Of a stretch of 64,000 nt of DNA, positions 24,504 to 32,977 are shown piece by piece. Position numbers and translations under genes: made by a program. The DNA lies in NCBI RefSeq assembly GCF_024355225.1, contig NZ_VCNH01000001.1, forward strand, positions 62,001 to 126,000. The letters are read 5' to 3'. The notes under the pieces are model-generated. The model did not search any database. It had not been told where the DNA came from and saw nothing but the letters and a program-made list of their open reading frames with translations. Source of the DNA: Roseovarius sp. M141 (lineage in GTDB: Bacteria > Pseudomonadota > Alphaproteobacteria > Rhodobacterales > Rhodobacteraceae). Each line of letters starts with the position of its first letter. Within the stretch, counting starts at the first letter, position 1.

Positions 24504-26035
24504 GGCACGTTTTCCTTTGCGATAGTCAATCCAATGGCGCCCGCGATGTACGCTGCCAAAACGAGCAGGAACATCATCTGTCCGTATTTACCGAACGGCG
24601 TGGTCGGGAGCGCAGCTGGCAAGCGGGCGTCCAGTACGCCGGTCTCATCCAGCCCGAGGCGGGCAACGATCCGGCCGTACCCATCGATAACTGCTGAAAT
24701 GCCCGTGTTGGCCGCGCGAACCATCGGCAGCCCCTCTTCGACCGCGCGCATCCTGGCTGCGGCCAGATGTTGCCGGGGACCGAGAGACGCACCGAACCAA
24801 GCGTCATTGGTGGCGTTGAATATCCAGTCCGGACGCGAAGCGGCGTCTACGACGCGTCCCGGGAAAATGGCCTCGTAGCAGATCGAAAGGCCGACCGGAG
24901 GTAAACCGGGCAGCTCAACGGTCTGAGGGCCGGGACCGGGTGTAAAGTCCCCAAGCCCCGCCGTCAGCCGCTGGAGCGGCAAAACGTCCCGCCAAGGAAC
25001 GTATTCTCCGAATGGCACGAGGTGATGCTTTGCGTAGCGCGCAAGGATATCGCCACTCGGACCGATTGTCAGCACTGAGTTTCTGTAGATCGTGCCCCTC
25101 CCGGCCGACTGACGCGTCTGCGCACCCGTCAGAAGAACGCTGGTTTCGGGCAGCAGATCGGCGATCCGCTTCAGGATGTCGGGCTCTTCGTCGAGATAGC
25201 CGGGAAATGCACTTTCCGGCCAGAGGAGGAGGTCGAACGCGCCCGGTTCTGCCGAAAGATCCAGGTAACGCGCGATGTTTCTGGCCCTAAACGCGGGGTC
25301 CCATTTCTCCGTCTGAGGGATGTTTCCCTGAACGATCCTGACGGTTGTGTCTGTTGGCGGTGTGAGGGCCATAAGGCGAACCGTGCCGAGGGTTCCGGCA
25401 CCCGCTACCAGCGTCATGAGAAGAATAGTAGCAAAGGCATTCTGCCGACGGTCCCGTACGAGGAGCGTTGCGGGCAAGGTAGACAGCAGAACTGTGAGGA
25501 GGCCGACACCGTAGCTTCCAACCCATGCTGCCGCCTGACGCGGAACATCGAAGTCGGCCCACGCATAGCCAATCAGATTCCAGGAGAAGCCTGTCAGCAC
25601 GGTGCCCCTAAGCCATTCCGAAACCGACCAGCAGACCGCAAAGATCAATGCGCCGGGGACACCTTTCATTCTGCTCCCTGCGAATGCCGCAGTTGCCGCC
25701 GCTGGAAACAGTGCAAGGCCTGCCGCCAGCCCGACCACCGCGGGGACAGCCATCAAGCCGAACCGCTCCGCATCGACATAAAAGCTCTCCGCGATCCAGG
25801 ACAGTCCGAAAAGGAAGAAGCCGACGCCGAACGCCCATCCGGCAAGACCGGCTGTCCTGCGGGTCTCTCTGACCGTGAGGAGATAGAGCCCGCCAAACGA
25901 GATTGGCAAAACCACCGGCAGCGAGAACGGAGGCAGTGTCAGAACCGCGAATGCTCCGAGAAAAAATGCACTCAGAGAACGTGCAAGTCCCGAGGATATC
26001 CAGACGCCAGGAGCGGTGATGCATACCGAAAACAC
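24500..26035 (-). CDS. lnt: Apolipoprotein N-acyltransferase (plasmid-borne Lnt)
   Basis: Lnt adds the third acyl chain to the N-terminal cysteine of lipoproteins in the inner membrane. The 511-residue protein has N-terminal membrane helices and a periplasmic nitrilase-like domain. The catalytic triad can be read: Glu274 in LWPESAFPG, Lys336 in AKHHLVPFGEYVP, and Cys387 in SICYEAIFPG. The chromosome should already have an essential lnt, so this is an accessory copy. It sits next to lspA in an operon with lipoprotein-like and copper proteins, suggesting dedicated maturation of exported lipoproteins. Confidence 0.93.
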   Translation of the reverse strand: MFSVCITAPGVWISSGLARSLSAFFLGAFAVLTLPPFSLPVVLPISFGGLYLLTVRETRRTAGLAGWAFGVGFFLFGLSWIAESFYVDAERFGLMAVPAVVGLAAGLALFPAAATAAFAGSRMKGVPGALIFAVCWSVSEWLRGTVLTGFSWNLIGYAWADFDVPRQAAAWVGSYGVGLLTVLLSTLPATLLVRDRRQNAFATILLMTLVAGAGTLGTVRLMALTPPTDTTVRIVQGNIPQTEKWDPAFRARNIARYLDLSAEPGAFDLLLWPESAFPGYLDEEPDILKRIADLLPETSVLLTGAQTRQSAGRGTIYRNSVLTIGPSGDILARYAKHHLVPFGEYVPWRDVLPLQRLTAGLGDFTPGPGPQTVELPGLPPVGLSICYEAIFPGRVVDAASRPDWIFNATNDAWFGASLGPRQHLAAARMRAVEEGLPMVRAANTGISAVIDGYGRIVARLGLDETGVLDARLPAALPTTPFGKYGQMMFLLVLAAYIAGAIGLTIAKENVP

Positions 26036-26041
26036 CGCGAT

Positions 26042-26518
26042 CTATTTCGATGCTTCAGACGATGCGATCTTCTCGCGTCCAGCGACGATCAGCAAAATCC
26101 CGACGCCACAGACCACGAACACATCCGCAAGGTTGAACGCAGGCCAATGCGCCGTTCCGAGATAGAAGTCCAGGAAATCGGTCACTCCGCCGAAGCGAAG
26201 ACGATCCACAATATTCCCCAGAGCGCCGCCGATCACCATGCCATAGGCAACCGCCTCGGATATGCGCGTCGCCCGGATCAGACAGACGGCCAGAAACAGC
26301 ACGATGGCGGCAGCAACCAAAGCCAGTACCCACCACGGTACGCTCTGAAAGAACCCAAAGGTCACGCCGTAGTTGCGGTGAAAGATCAGATTGAAACCTG
26401 GAAAGACAGGGATGCCTGCGGCAAGCGTGTCCGCGTTGGCGAGCACGAACGCCTTCGATGCCTGGTCGGCGGCGAGCGCTGCGATGGATGCGTAAAATCC
26501 CAAAACATAATTTTTCAT
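26042..26518 (-). CDS. lspA: Lipoprotein signal peptidase II (LspA)
   Basis: This aspartyl protease cleaves the signal peptide of diacylated prolipoproteins. The 158-residue protein has four membrane helices. The catalytic aspartates are Asp114 in GGVTDFLDFY and Asp132 in FNLADVF, with the GNIVDRL motif just before them. Length equals the family norm. It precedes lnt by six bases in the same operon. Plasmid- or island-borne lspA genes beside metal transporters are known in other Proteobacteria. Confidence 0.93.
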   Translation of the reverse strand: MKNYVLGFYASIAALAADQASKAFVLANADTLAAGIPVFPGFNLIFHRNYGVTFGFFQSVPWWVLALVAAAIVLFLAVCLIRATRISEAVAYGMVIGGALGNIVDRLRFGGVTDFLDFYLGTAHWPAFNLADVFVVCGVGILLIVAGREKIASSEASK

Positions 26519-26521
26519 GGA

Positions 26522-27313
26522 TCAACCTAACCAGACATCGAGGAACAGCATGACGACGAGGCCAATCGCGAGGCCCGTCGTCGCTTGTTTCTGGTGGCCG
26601 CTGCGATGGGTTTCGGGGATGATCTCGTGGCTGATGACGTAGAGCATCGCGCCCGCCGCGAATGCCAGACCCCAGGGCAGGAGGGGCTGCGCCACGACGA
26701 TCACCGCCGCACCGAGAAATCCTGTGACGGGTTCGACCAGACCGGTCAGTGCCGCAATTCCGAAGGCACGGCCCGCCGAGTACCGCTCGCCCAGCAAAGC
26801 GACCGCCACGGCCAAGCCCTCGGGCGCATTCTGCAATCCGATGCCGAGGGCAACTGGGAATCCGCCGGTGAACCCATCAGCTCCGAATGCAACGCCGACG
26901 GCCAGACCTTCTGGTGCGTTGTGGATCGTGATGGCGATGATGAAGAGCCAGACGCGCCGCAGCGAAACAGCCTCGGGGCCTTCACGGCCACTGCTGAAAT
27001 GCTCGTGTGGAATCAGCTCGTTCATCAGGGCGACCACGCCCATCCCCATCAGGATCGCCGCGCAAACGATCAGCGCTGGGATCGCCCCGTCGCCGTATCG
27101 CGATTCAGCTACGTCCAGCGCCGGGATGATGAGGGAAAAAAACGATGCGGCAAGCATGACCCCGGCGGCAAAGCCGAGCGAGATATCACGCCATTTGCGT
27201 GACGGAGTCTTGCCGAGAAGCACAGGCGTCGCCCCGACGGCGGTCATGAGACCGGCGACGAGGCTTCCCAGAAAACCCAGTGCAACAGGCGAAAGTGTTG
27301 CGATCTGCTCCAA
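26522..27313 (-). CDS. ZIP family metal transporter (ZupT/GufA-like)
   Basis: The 263-residue ZIP permease has eight membrane helices. The metal-binding helix pairs are clear: HNAPEGLAVGVAF in helix 4 and QNAPEGLAVAVAL in helix 5. The His of the second site is replaced by Gln, as in GufA-type members. HEIIPETHRSGHQ lies near helix 7. ZIP proteins move zinc and other divalent metals, usually into the cytosol. It lies between lspA and the DUF411 gene in the operon. Confidence 0.9.
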   Translation of the reverse strand: MEQIATLSPVALGFLGSLVAGLMTAVGATPVLLGKTPSRKWRDISLGFAAGVMLAASFFSLIIPALDVAESRYGDGAIPALIVCAAILMGMGVVALMNELIPHEHFSSGREGPEAVSLRRVWLFIIAITIHNAPEGLAVGVAFGADGFTGGFPVALGIGLQNAPEGLAVAVALLGERYSAGRAFGIAALTGLVEPVTGFLGAAVIVVAQPLLPWGLAFAAGAMLYVISHEIIPETHRSGHQKQATTGLAIGLVVMLFLDVWLG

Positions 27314-27314
27314 C

Positions 27315-27767
27315 TCAACTTGCCGGATAGGACGAGAAGACTTCGGTGGTGCCGTCGGATTTCACCAAAAAGACATCGTAGGCTTCGGCATCGTCGCCGA
27401 AATCCATGCCCGGCGAGCCGATGGGCATGCCGGGCACGGCAAGACCGATGGCGTCAGGACGTTCTTTGAGAAGCCGGGTGATGTCGGCTGGAGGAACATG
27501 ACCTTCGATGGTGTAGCCTTCAACGGTCGCCGTATGGCAGGAGAACATCTCAACGGGGATGCCGCGATCCATCTTCAGACGGATCAACGCGCCGCCCATG
27601 TTTTCGCCTTCCGGGGCAAACCCGGCCTCGGACAGCTTCTCCATCCAGGCAATGCAGCATCCGCAGCCGCGCGTCTTTCCGACGTGGATGGCGGTCTGGG
27701 CGGTTGCGGCCGTCGCGGCGGCAATAATGAGAGTCGCAGCGGCAAGGGTTTGAAGCCTGTTTTTCAT
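27315..27767 (-). CDS. DUF411 periplasmic metal-binding protein (CopG-like)
   Basis: This encodes about 150 residues with a signal peptide (TLIIAAATAATAQT). The mature protein has the DUF411 core: GKTRGCGCCIAWMEKL with a CGCC site, FSCHTATVEGYTIEGHVP with Cys and His, and AIGLAVPGMPIGSPGM with methionines. DUF411/CopG proteins bind copper (and possibly silver) in the periplasm. AAGGAA precedes the ATG at 27767; upstream codons overlap the M23 peptidase gene. Context with SCO and PCuAC genes supports copper handling. Confidence 0.88.
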   Translation of the reverse strand: MKNRLQTLAAATLIIAAATAATAQTAIHVGKTRGCGCCIAWMEKLSEAGFAPEGENMGGALIRLKMDRGIPVEMFSCHTATVEGYTIEGHVPPADITRLLKERPDAIGLAVPGMPIGSPGMDFGDDAEAYDVFLVKSDGTTEVFSSYPAS

Positions 27768-27787
27768 GGTTATTCCTTTCAAATCAG

Positions 27788-29137
27788 TCATGTATCTTCG
27801 CGAAGAACGGCCACGAAACGTGTGCGCGTCTCTGCAAGAATTTCAGTGGCATCGGCGGCGTCGAGGTTTTCCGCAGAGGCGAGCAACTTCTCCCCAAGCG
27901 GATCGATGGGTCGACCGTCCACGCGCACTTCGTAGTGAAGATTGGGGGCTGTTGCGGTGCCCGTTTCACCGACCTCGCCGATCACCTCGCCTGCAAGAAC
28001 GCGGTTCCCGACCGCCAGTGCCTTTGCCACTGCGCTCATGTGCGCATATCGGGTCATCGTATCAGACCCATGCGCGATCTCGACCACCCGGCCATACCCG
28101 CTCCGCCATCCGATAAAGGAGATCCGTCCGGGTGCGGTCGCTGCAATCGGCGTCCCCGCAGCAGCGGCGTAGTCGACGCCTGTGTGCATCCGCATATTGC
28201 CGTAGATCGGATGCTTGCGCTGCCCGAAGACCGATGACAGCCGCGCGCCTTCCACCGGCGGCGCGACTGTCCGCAGGATTTCTCCGTTCAGATAAACCGT
28301 CGCACGTCCGCTGTCTTCGTCCGCCCACACGATCTCGAGTTGATCGTCCTCCAGGTCGAGTGCAGCATAGGACATAAGCGGCTGGCCGATTTCCGAACCG
28401 TCCGGAAGGACCGTCTGACGCCAGAGGATATTCAGACTTTCCCCGCCTTGAAGATCCCTGCGAAAGTCGACCGTGTCCCCCAGAATCTGTGCGAGATCGA
28501 CGGCGAAACGGGCCGGAACGCCTGCTCTGTCGAGCGAAGCGTAGATCGACCCGTTCACCTGCAATTGCCCCGCACGCTCGATCGTCGACGCGCTCGGCGT
28601 AACCGTCCGACCGGCAATGGTGCCGTCCAAGGTAACTTCGATCCGCACGCCGTCATCGACAGCCAATGTCACAACGGATGGCGTGCCGTCCCGGCGATAC
28701 CCGACGCTGAGGCGGTGGCCCGGTCGAAGGCGGCGCAGGTCGTATTCGACGGCCAATGCCAGTGCGACCTCGGCCCGCGTCTGCGCACCCATGTCAGCGC
28801 GGGAAAGAAGCACGTCCAGCGTGTCACCGGATTCGACCGTCGCCTTCCATGGCGGCACGGCGAGGGCCTGAACCAACGCCGTCAGATCATCTGGCTCGGC
28901 ACGTTCCTGTCCGGGAAGCTTCGGCGGCTGAAACCCGGCTGGAAGCACATTCGACATCGTATCGCCGGAGGTGATGACGCCGGGCCAATCGAGCGGTTCG
29001 GGTGGACTGGTCGGGGCCATCGGAGCCTCGGAAACGATGTTCTCAGGTGGGGCCTCCATGAACAAAGTCCGGCTCGCCATCGTGCCGACCGCTGCCGCGG
29101 CCACGGTCGTTCCCAGAACGATATGTCTCAGTTTCAA
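27788..29137 (-). CDS. Secreted M23-family metallopeptidase
   Basis: The 449-residue exported protein has a Csd3/OapA-type N-terminal region and a LysM-like stretch (ESGDTLDVLLSRADM). The C-terminal LytM domain holds zinc ligands in MHTGVDYAAA (H-x3-D) and LHYEVRVDG (H of H-x-H, degenerate) and the YGRVVEIAHG strand. M23 enzymes cut peptide bridges of peptidoglycan. It overlaps the SCO gene upstream by four bases. Wall-hydrolase and L,D-transpeptidase genes in the same metal regulon point to envelope remodelling. Confidence 0.88.
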   Translation of the reverse strand: MKLRHIVLGTTVAAAAVGTMASRTLFMEAPPENIVSEAPMAPTSPPEPLDWPGVITSGDTMSNVLPAGFQPPKLPGQERAEPDDLTALVQALAVPPWKATVESGDTLDVLLSRADMGAQTRAEVALALAVEYDLRRLRPGHRLSVGYRRDGTPSVVTLAVDDGVRIEVTLDGTIAGRTVTPSASTIERAGQLQVNGSIYASLDRAGVPARFAVDLAQILGDTVDFRRDLQGGESLNILWRQTVLPDGSEIGQPLMSYAALDLEDDQLEIVWADEDSGRATVYLNGEILRTVAPPVEGARLSSVFGQRKHPIYGNMRMHTGVDYAAAAGTPIAATAPGRISFIGWRSGYGRVVEIAHGSDTMTRYAHMSAVAKALAVGNRVLAGEVIGEVGETGTATAPNLHYEVRVDGRPIDPLGEKLLASAENLDAADATEILAETRTRFVAVLREDT

Positions 29138-29757
29138 GATTTTGCCCCCTTGGTTCCGTCCCGCATCGCACGCCTAATCTTCGGCACGGCAAATTCGCGT
29201 GGTTCGTGATAATCGATGACGCTGACGAAGCGGCCTGTCGCATCGAACAGGAAAACACCCGCAGTGTGGTTCATCGTATAGCTGCCGTCTTCACCCTCGA
29301 CCTTCTCGTAGGTGGCGCGGAAGCCTTCGGCGACAGCGGCGATCTGGTCGGGTAAGCCCGTCCATCCCTGAATCTGCGGATGGAAGTAGGAAACATACTC
29401 GGCCATGGTTTCGACCGTATCGCGGTCCGGGTCCACGGTGATAAGAACGGTGCGCAGATCTTCGGCCTCCGGCCCAAGCTCGTCGAGCCAGCCGGAAATA
29501 TCCGAGAGGGTCGTCGGGCAGACGTCGGGGCAGTAGGTGAAGCCGAAGAAGACCAGACTGGGGTGGCCGATGAGGGTTTCAGGGCCTACCTCCTGACCAT
29601 CCTGATCCGTCAGGCTGAAATCCATCGAAGATAGCGGCATGGGCCTCTTGCCCGGAGCAGGATCAGCTCCAGGCCCATCGACCTGCCACCAGCCGACGAA
29701 CAGGGCGGCAAAGACTGCCGCCGCGCCGATTGCCGCGATTTTGGCCACACTCATCAT
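29134..29757 (-). CDS. SCO family copper chaperone (first of two)
   Basis: This encodes 207 residues with an N-terminal membrane anchor (AAIGAAAVFAALFVGWW). It has a thioredoxin-like SCO fold with the copper ligands CPDVC in FTYCPDVCPTTLSD and the distal His in MNHTAGVFLFD. SCO proteins deliver Cu(I) or reduce thiols during CuA/CuB assembly in cytochrome oxidases. It is separated by eight bases from the PCuAC gene. Together with PCuAC, DsbA/B and the second SCO, it makes a full oxidase-copper-loading kit. Confidence 0.92.
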   Translation of the reverse strand: MMSVAKIAAIGAAAVFAALFVGWWQVDGPGADPAPGKRPMPLSSMDFSLTDQDGQEVGPETLIGHPSLVFFGFTYCPDVCPTTLSDISGWLDELGPEAEDLRTVLITVDPDRDTVETMAEYVSYFHPQIQGWTGLPDQIAAVAEGFRATYEKVEGEDGSYTMNHTAGVFLFDATGRFVSVIDYHEPREFAVPKIRRAMRDGTKGAKS

Positions 29758-29765
29758 CAGCCGGT

Positions 29766-30266
29766 TCAGCCTTCGGGGCCGCGTGCGCCGATGCCAAGGA
29801 CCGGGACGGTGATTTCCAGCTCCGTTCCGTCAGAAAAGAGCAGGGTCAGCGAAAAAGTCTCCCCCTCGACGAGCGGAGATTGCAGTTGCATCAGCATGGC
29901 ATGATACCCGCCAGGTTCGAGGGCGATCATGCCCCCGGCTGGGATCATGATATCGTCGGCCGGAGCCATGCTGCTGACGCCGTCAGAATTGGTACTGGTT
30001 TCGTGGATCGAGGCCATGCCGGATATGTCAGTGCGAAGACCGATTAAGGAGATCGATTCGCTGCCCTCGTTCCGAACGGTCAGATAGGCCCCGCCGGGCC
30101 GCGATGTTCCAAGGCTCGCGCGCGCCCACGGCTTCTCGACCACAATCGAGGCGTCCTCTGACATTTGCTGCGCTGAGGCTGCCAATGGCAGGCCCATCAG
30201 AAGAGCGACAGACAGGCTTTGAAATGCCTTTGCGAAGGTTTTGAACACGTCGGTTCTCCTGTTCAT
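29766..30266 (-). CDS. PCuAC periplasmic copper chaperone
   Basis: The 166-residue protein has a signal peptide (SLSVALLMGLPLAASAQ). The PCuAC copper site H-x(n)-M-x(21-22)-H-x-M is visible: IHETS, then a central Met region, then GGYHAMLMQLQSPLVEG. PCuAC hands Cu(I) to cytochrome oxidase CuA/CuB centres together with SCO. The frame stays open far upstream across the dsbA gene, but MNRRTDVF with a following signal peptide is the natural start. Confidence 0.9.
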   Translation of the reverse strand: MNRRTDVFKTFAKAFQSLSVALLMGLPLAASAQQMSEDASIVVEKPWARASLGTSRPGGAYLTVRNEGSESISLIGLRTDISGMASIHETSTNSDGVSSMAPADDIMIPAGGMIALEPGGYHAMLMQLQSPLVEGETFSLTLLFSDGTELEITVPVLGIGARGPEG

Positions 30267-30267
30267 T

Positions 30268-30930
30268 CTAGTTTGTTGCCGCAGCCTCGACTTCGGATTG
30301 TACGAGCGATAAAAGCTGCTCCGCACCGAACTCTGACAAAGGCTTGCTGTTAACGAAGAACGTCGGTGTGCTCTGGATTCCGACAGCTTCGACATCTGCC
30401 CGGTCCTGATTGAGGACGCCGACGATGCTTGGTGATTTGATCTGGTCCGCCGCCGCCGCAGTATCCAGACCCGCCGCGCCGGCGATTTCCATGATCCGCT
30501 CCGCTGCCGGTGCGCCGTGAGAGGCCCAGGCCGACTGGTTTTCGAGCAGCGCTTCCAGCACCGGAACGAAGACATCCTGCAACCGCGCCGCTTCCAGCAC
30601 CTTGATTGCCAGCTCTGACCCTTCGCCGTGGAAGGGCGTGTAACGCATGACGACGCGCACATCGTCGGGGTATTGCGCCAGTATCTGCTTCACGATGGGG
30701 TGGAAGGCGCGGCAGGCCTCGCAGGCGGGGTCGAAGAACTCCACGATGGTCACCGGCGCATCCTCGCGCCCGAGAATAGGTGAATAAGCCCGAACGAGAC
30801 GATCCTGTTGTTCCGGCGGAGCGGCTGTAGCCACCGGGGTCGGACCAGGGCGGGACACAAACCAGGTGCCAGCCGCAAAAACGGCCAGTACCACAGCGAA
30901 TATAGCGAGCAAAAGTGTTTTTCGGTTCAT
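30268..30930 (-). CDS. DsbA-family thiol oxidoreductase
   Basis: The product is 220 residues with an N-terminal signal anchor (LLLAIFAVVLAVFAAGTWF). The thioredoxin fold with DsbA helical insert has redox site CEAC in FFDPACEACRAF and a cis-Pro in QSTPTFFVN. It resembles the BdbD/DsbA group that introduces or isomerises disulfides in exported proteins. Its ATG overlaps the dsbB stop. It pairs with the DsbB-like protein and may oxidise or reduce the SCO cysteines. Confidence 0.88.
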   Translation of the reverse strand: MNRKTLLLAIFAVVLAVFAAGTWFVSRPGPTPVATAAPPEQQDRLVRAYSPILGREDAPVTIVEFFDPACEACRAFHPIVKQILAQYPDDVRVVMRYTPFHGEGSELAIKVLEAARLQDVFVPVLEALLENQSAWASHGAPAAERIMEIAGAAGLDTAAAADQIKSPSIVGVLNQDRADVEAVGIQSTPTFFVNSKPLSEFGAEQLLSLVQSEVEAAATN

Positions 30931-31370
30931 GTTGAAATCCGTCGAAGTTGAATGAGAAGGCCAAGGATCGCCCCGAACGTCAGCAGGGAGAGCAGAGGGA
31001 TTGGCATACCAAGGATCAGCATTGCGGCATCGGTGCAGGACGGCCCGGATGCAGTGCAGGGCACGATCGGCGCAGGCACGATCCCGGCGTAAAGCAGGAA
31101 ATGGTAGAGGGCGACAGCACCGCCCAGAACGGCAAGGGGCGCGGCATAGCGCCAGATCGAGAGGTCGGCGCGCCACGCCGCCACGCCCAGGATGATCGCG
31201 AGCGGGAACATGAAGGCTCGTTGGAACCAGCACAGATTGCAGGGAGTCTGCCCCAGAACCTCTCCGATGAAGAGCACGGCAAGCGACGCAGACAAGGCGA
31301 CGAACCATGCCGCGAACAGGAAAGCCACCGGATTCTCGGCACTTGGCGTTGCGTCTGGCCCAGCTGTCAC
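30927..31370 (-). CDS. DsbB-family quinone-linked disulfide carrier
   Basis: This 147-residue, four-helix membrane protein has the first redox pair CNLC in TPCNLCWFQRAFMFPL and the second pair in the periplasmic loop IVPCTASGPSCTDAAM. DsbB reoxidises DsbA and passes electrons to quinone. Gene ends overlap both neighbours (SCO upstream, DsbA downstream) by four bases, so this is a tight operon. Confidence 0.9.
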   Translation of the reverse strand: MTAGPDATPSAENPVAFLFAAWFVALSASLAVLFIGEVLGQTPCNLCWFQRAFMFPLAIILGVAAWRADLSIWRYAAPLAVLGGAVALYHFLLYAGIVPAPIVPCTASGPSCTDAAMLILGMPIPLLSLLTFGAILGLLIQLRRIST

Positions 31371-31975
31371 GTGCCGATTCTTTCGCGAAGATCGGCAACG
31401 ATCAGTCCGGGTTCCTGATCGTATTCGTAAATGCGGACAAACTCACCTTGCGGATCAAACAGAAGGAAAGACGACGTGTGACCCATAGTGTAGCCGTCAG
31501 GCGATGAGGCTTCCTCGATCTTCTGGTAGTAGATCTTGAAGGTCTTGGCGGTGCGTTCGATCTGTTCCGCGGAACCGCTCAGCCCAAGGATTCCGGGACC
31601 AAACTGGGGAACGTAGCTGGCCAGAGCGCTTGGCGTATCCCTTTCAGGGTCGACCGTGATGAACAGGGGCTGGACGGCGGAACCTTGGGTGTCAAGATCA
31701 TCCATGACCTGTGCGATGGTGGCCAGACCCAAAGGGCAGACGTCCGGGCAGTTCGTGAAACCGAAGAAGACGAGCATCCAGCGTCCGCGAAAATCCTCGT
31801 CGGCCTGAATCATTCCATTGTGGTCCGTCAACTCGAAATCCGCAGCAAATCTCGCGGCTTCGGGATCGAGACGGGCAGCGACCGGTCCTTGATTGCGGTC
31901 GGTCATCCAAAGCGCAGCAGTCACCGCTGCAGCGACAACCACCGCCGACCAGAGAGCTATCCGGACCTTCTTCAT
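31367..31975 (-). CDS. SCO family copper chaperone (second), first gene of the operon
   Basis: This encodes about 202 residues with an N-terminal anchor (IALWSAVVVAAAVTAALW). SCO ligands are CPDVC in FTNCPDVCPLGLAT and His in MGHTSSFLLFD. It differs clearly from the SCO protein at 29134, so the two are paralogues rather than a recent duplication. A GTG four codons upstream is an alternative start. A MerR-type promoter reads into it, making it the first of eleven genes running to 24339. Confidence 0.9.
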   Translation of the reverse strand: MKKVRIALWSAVVVAAAVTAALWMTDRNQGPVAARLDPEAARFAADFELTDHNGMIQADEDFRGRWMLVFFGFTNCPDVCPLGLATIAQVMDDLDTQGSAVQPLFITVDPERDTPSALASYVPQFGPGILGLSGSAEQIERTAKTFKIYYQKIEEASSPDGYTMGHTSSFLLFDPQGEFVRIYEYDQEPGLIVADLRERIGT

Positions 31976-32013
31976 TGCTTGCGCCACCCACCTGTTCAGT
32001 TTTATCTGTACGC

Positions 32014-32044
32014 GGGATACAAGCTACAGCGGATAGAGGTTCAA
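32014..32044 (-). promoter_or_regulatory. MerR-type promoter of the SCO-to-lnt operon
   Basis: On the minus strand TTGAAC (32044-32039) and TATCCC (32019-32014) are separated by 19 bp containing CTCTATCCGCTGTAG. The spacing and dyad match the other MerR-type promoters in the window. It lies about 40 bases before the first SCO gene and would drive the whole long operon. Confidence 0.75.
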
Positions 32045-32124
32045 GCGAAAAGTTACTTTTTGTTGTCAGAAGTCACGCCAATGTGAAACCTTCGTCTTTT
32101 CAACGGAGTTGGTTCTTGGATAAA

Positions 32125-32139
32125 CTACAGTTGCTGTAG
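32125..32139. promoter_or_regulatory. Dyad operator before the merR gene
   Basis: A 15-bp dyad, CTACAG-TTG-CTGTAG, ends 15 bases before the merR ATG. The same dyad with one central change is found in the promoter at 32918. A -35/-10 pair with 19-bp spacing is not convincing here, so this may be the autoregulatory site rather than an activated promoter. The perfect symmetry makes it the best model of the regulator's binding sequence. Confidence 0.7.
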
Positions 32140-32154
32140 ATTGAAGGAACGCAA

Positions 32155-32583
32155 ATGCTGGCAATTGGAACACTCTCGCGGAGAACCGGAACCAAGGTTC
32201 AGACGATCCGCTATTATGAAGAAATCGGATTGATGAACGAGGCCGGAAGGACGGCGGGCGGCCAGCGCCGGTATTTTGAGAAGGATCTCGACCGGCTGGC
32301 TTTCATTCGGCACTCACGCCAGCTCGGCTTCTCGCTCGACTCCATCCGGGAGCTGCTGGACCTGTCGGACAACCCGTCCCAATCCTGCGCGGAGGCGGAT
32401 TCCATCGCGCGGCGACAGCTCCGCCAAGTCGAACAGCGGATCAAGCGTCTGCAAGCCCTAAAGAAGGAGCTGAAACGCATGGTCGCCGAGTGCGAGGGAG
32501 ACAGCGTTGCCGAATGCAAGGTGTTGGAGGTCCTGCGTGACCATTCGGAATGTCTCACGGAGCACGACGAGATCGGGGCATGA
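32155..32583 (+). CDS. MerR-family metal sensor (ZntR/CadR/PbrR-like)
   Basis: The 142-residue regulator has the MerR winged helix at residues 1-70 ([34 protein letters not shown]) and a dimerisation helix. Cysteines at 78, 113, 121 and 133 fit the ZntR/CadR/PbrR pattern (Cys79, Cys114 and a C-terminal cluster), not the CueR pattern. It should therefore sense Zn, Cd or Pb. It lies centrally in the island, and the dyad in front of it recurs in promoters across the window, so it is the likely master regulator. Confidence 0.9.
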   Translation: MLAIGTLSRRTGTKVQTIRYYEEIGLMNEAGRTAGGQRRYFEKDLDRLAFIRHSRQLGFSLDSIRELLDLSDNPSQSCAEADSIARRQLRQVEQRIKRLQALKKELKRMVAECEGDSVAECKVLEVLRDHSECLTEHDEIGA

Positions 32584-32906
32584 ACGCAGTAATCGTCTAT
32601 CCGCTTGCCGCACTGGCCGAAATTGCAGGCTGCTTCGCCATCTGGGCCTGGCGGCGGACCGGAGCATCGCCATTATGGATCTTACCTGGCGTGTTGTCGC
32701 TGGTCGCCTTCGCATGGCTTCTCGCTCAGGTTCAGACTCCTGCGGCAGGTCGTTCATTCGCCGCCTATGGCGGCATCTATGTCGCTGCGTCGATCTTGTG
32801 GATGTGGCTGATCGAAGGACAACGTCCTGATCGCTGGGATCTGATCGGAACCGCTGCCACGCTCGTCGGCGCAGCCATAATTCTTGGGGGAGCGCGGGAT
32901 ACCTGA
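32580..32906 (+). CDS. YnfA/UPF0060 family membrane protein
   Basis: This encodes 108 residues and four membrane helices. Family signatures are [15 protein letters not shown] in helix 1, [20 protein letters not shown] in the middle, and [18 protein letters not shown] at the end. YnfA proteins resemble small-multidrug-resistance transporters; their substrate is uncertain. The start overlaps the merR stop (ATGA), so the two genes are coupled. Confidence 0.9.
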   Translation: MNAVIVYPLAALAEIAGCFAIWAWRRTGASPLWILPGVLSLVAFAWLLAQVQTPAAGRSFAAYGGIYVAASILWMWLIEGQRPDRWDLIGTAATLVGAAIILGGARDT

Positions 32907-32917
32907 AAAGAAAGTTC

Positions 32918-32948
32918 TTGAAGCTACAGTTACTGTAGATGTTACCTC
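32918..32948 (+). promoter_or_regulatory. MerR-type promoter of the transglutaminase-ZIP-CDF operon
   Basis: TTGAAG (32918-32923) is followed after 19 bp by TACCTC (32943-32948). The spacer begins with the perfect dyad CTACAG-TTA-CTGTAG. The -10 is weak, as is common for strictly activated MerR promoters. It lies 30 bases before the transglutaminase-like gene. Confidence 0.7.
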
Positions 32949-32977
32949 TCTGTCGAATTGATTTCAGGACACAAGAG

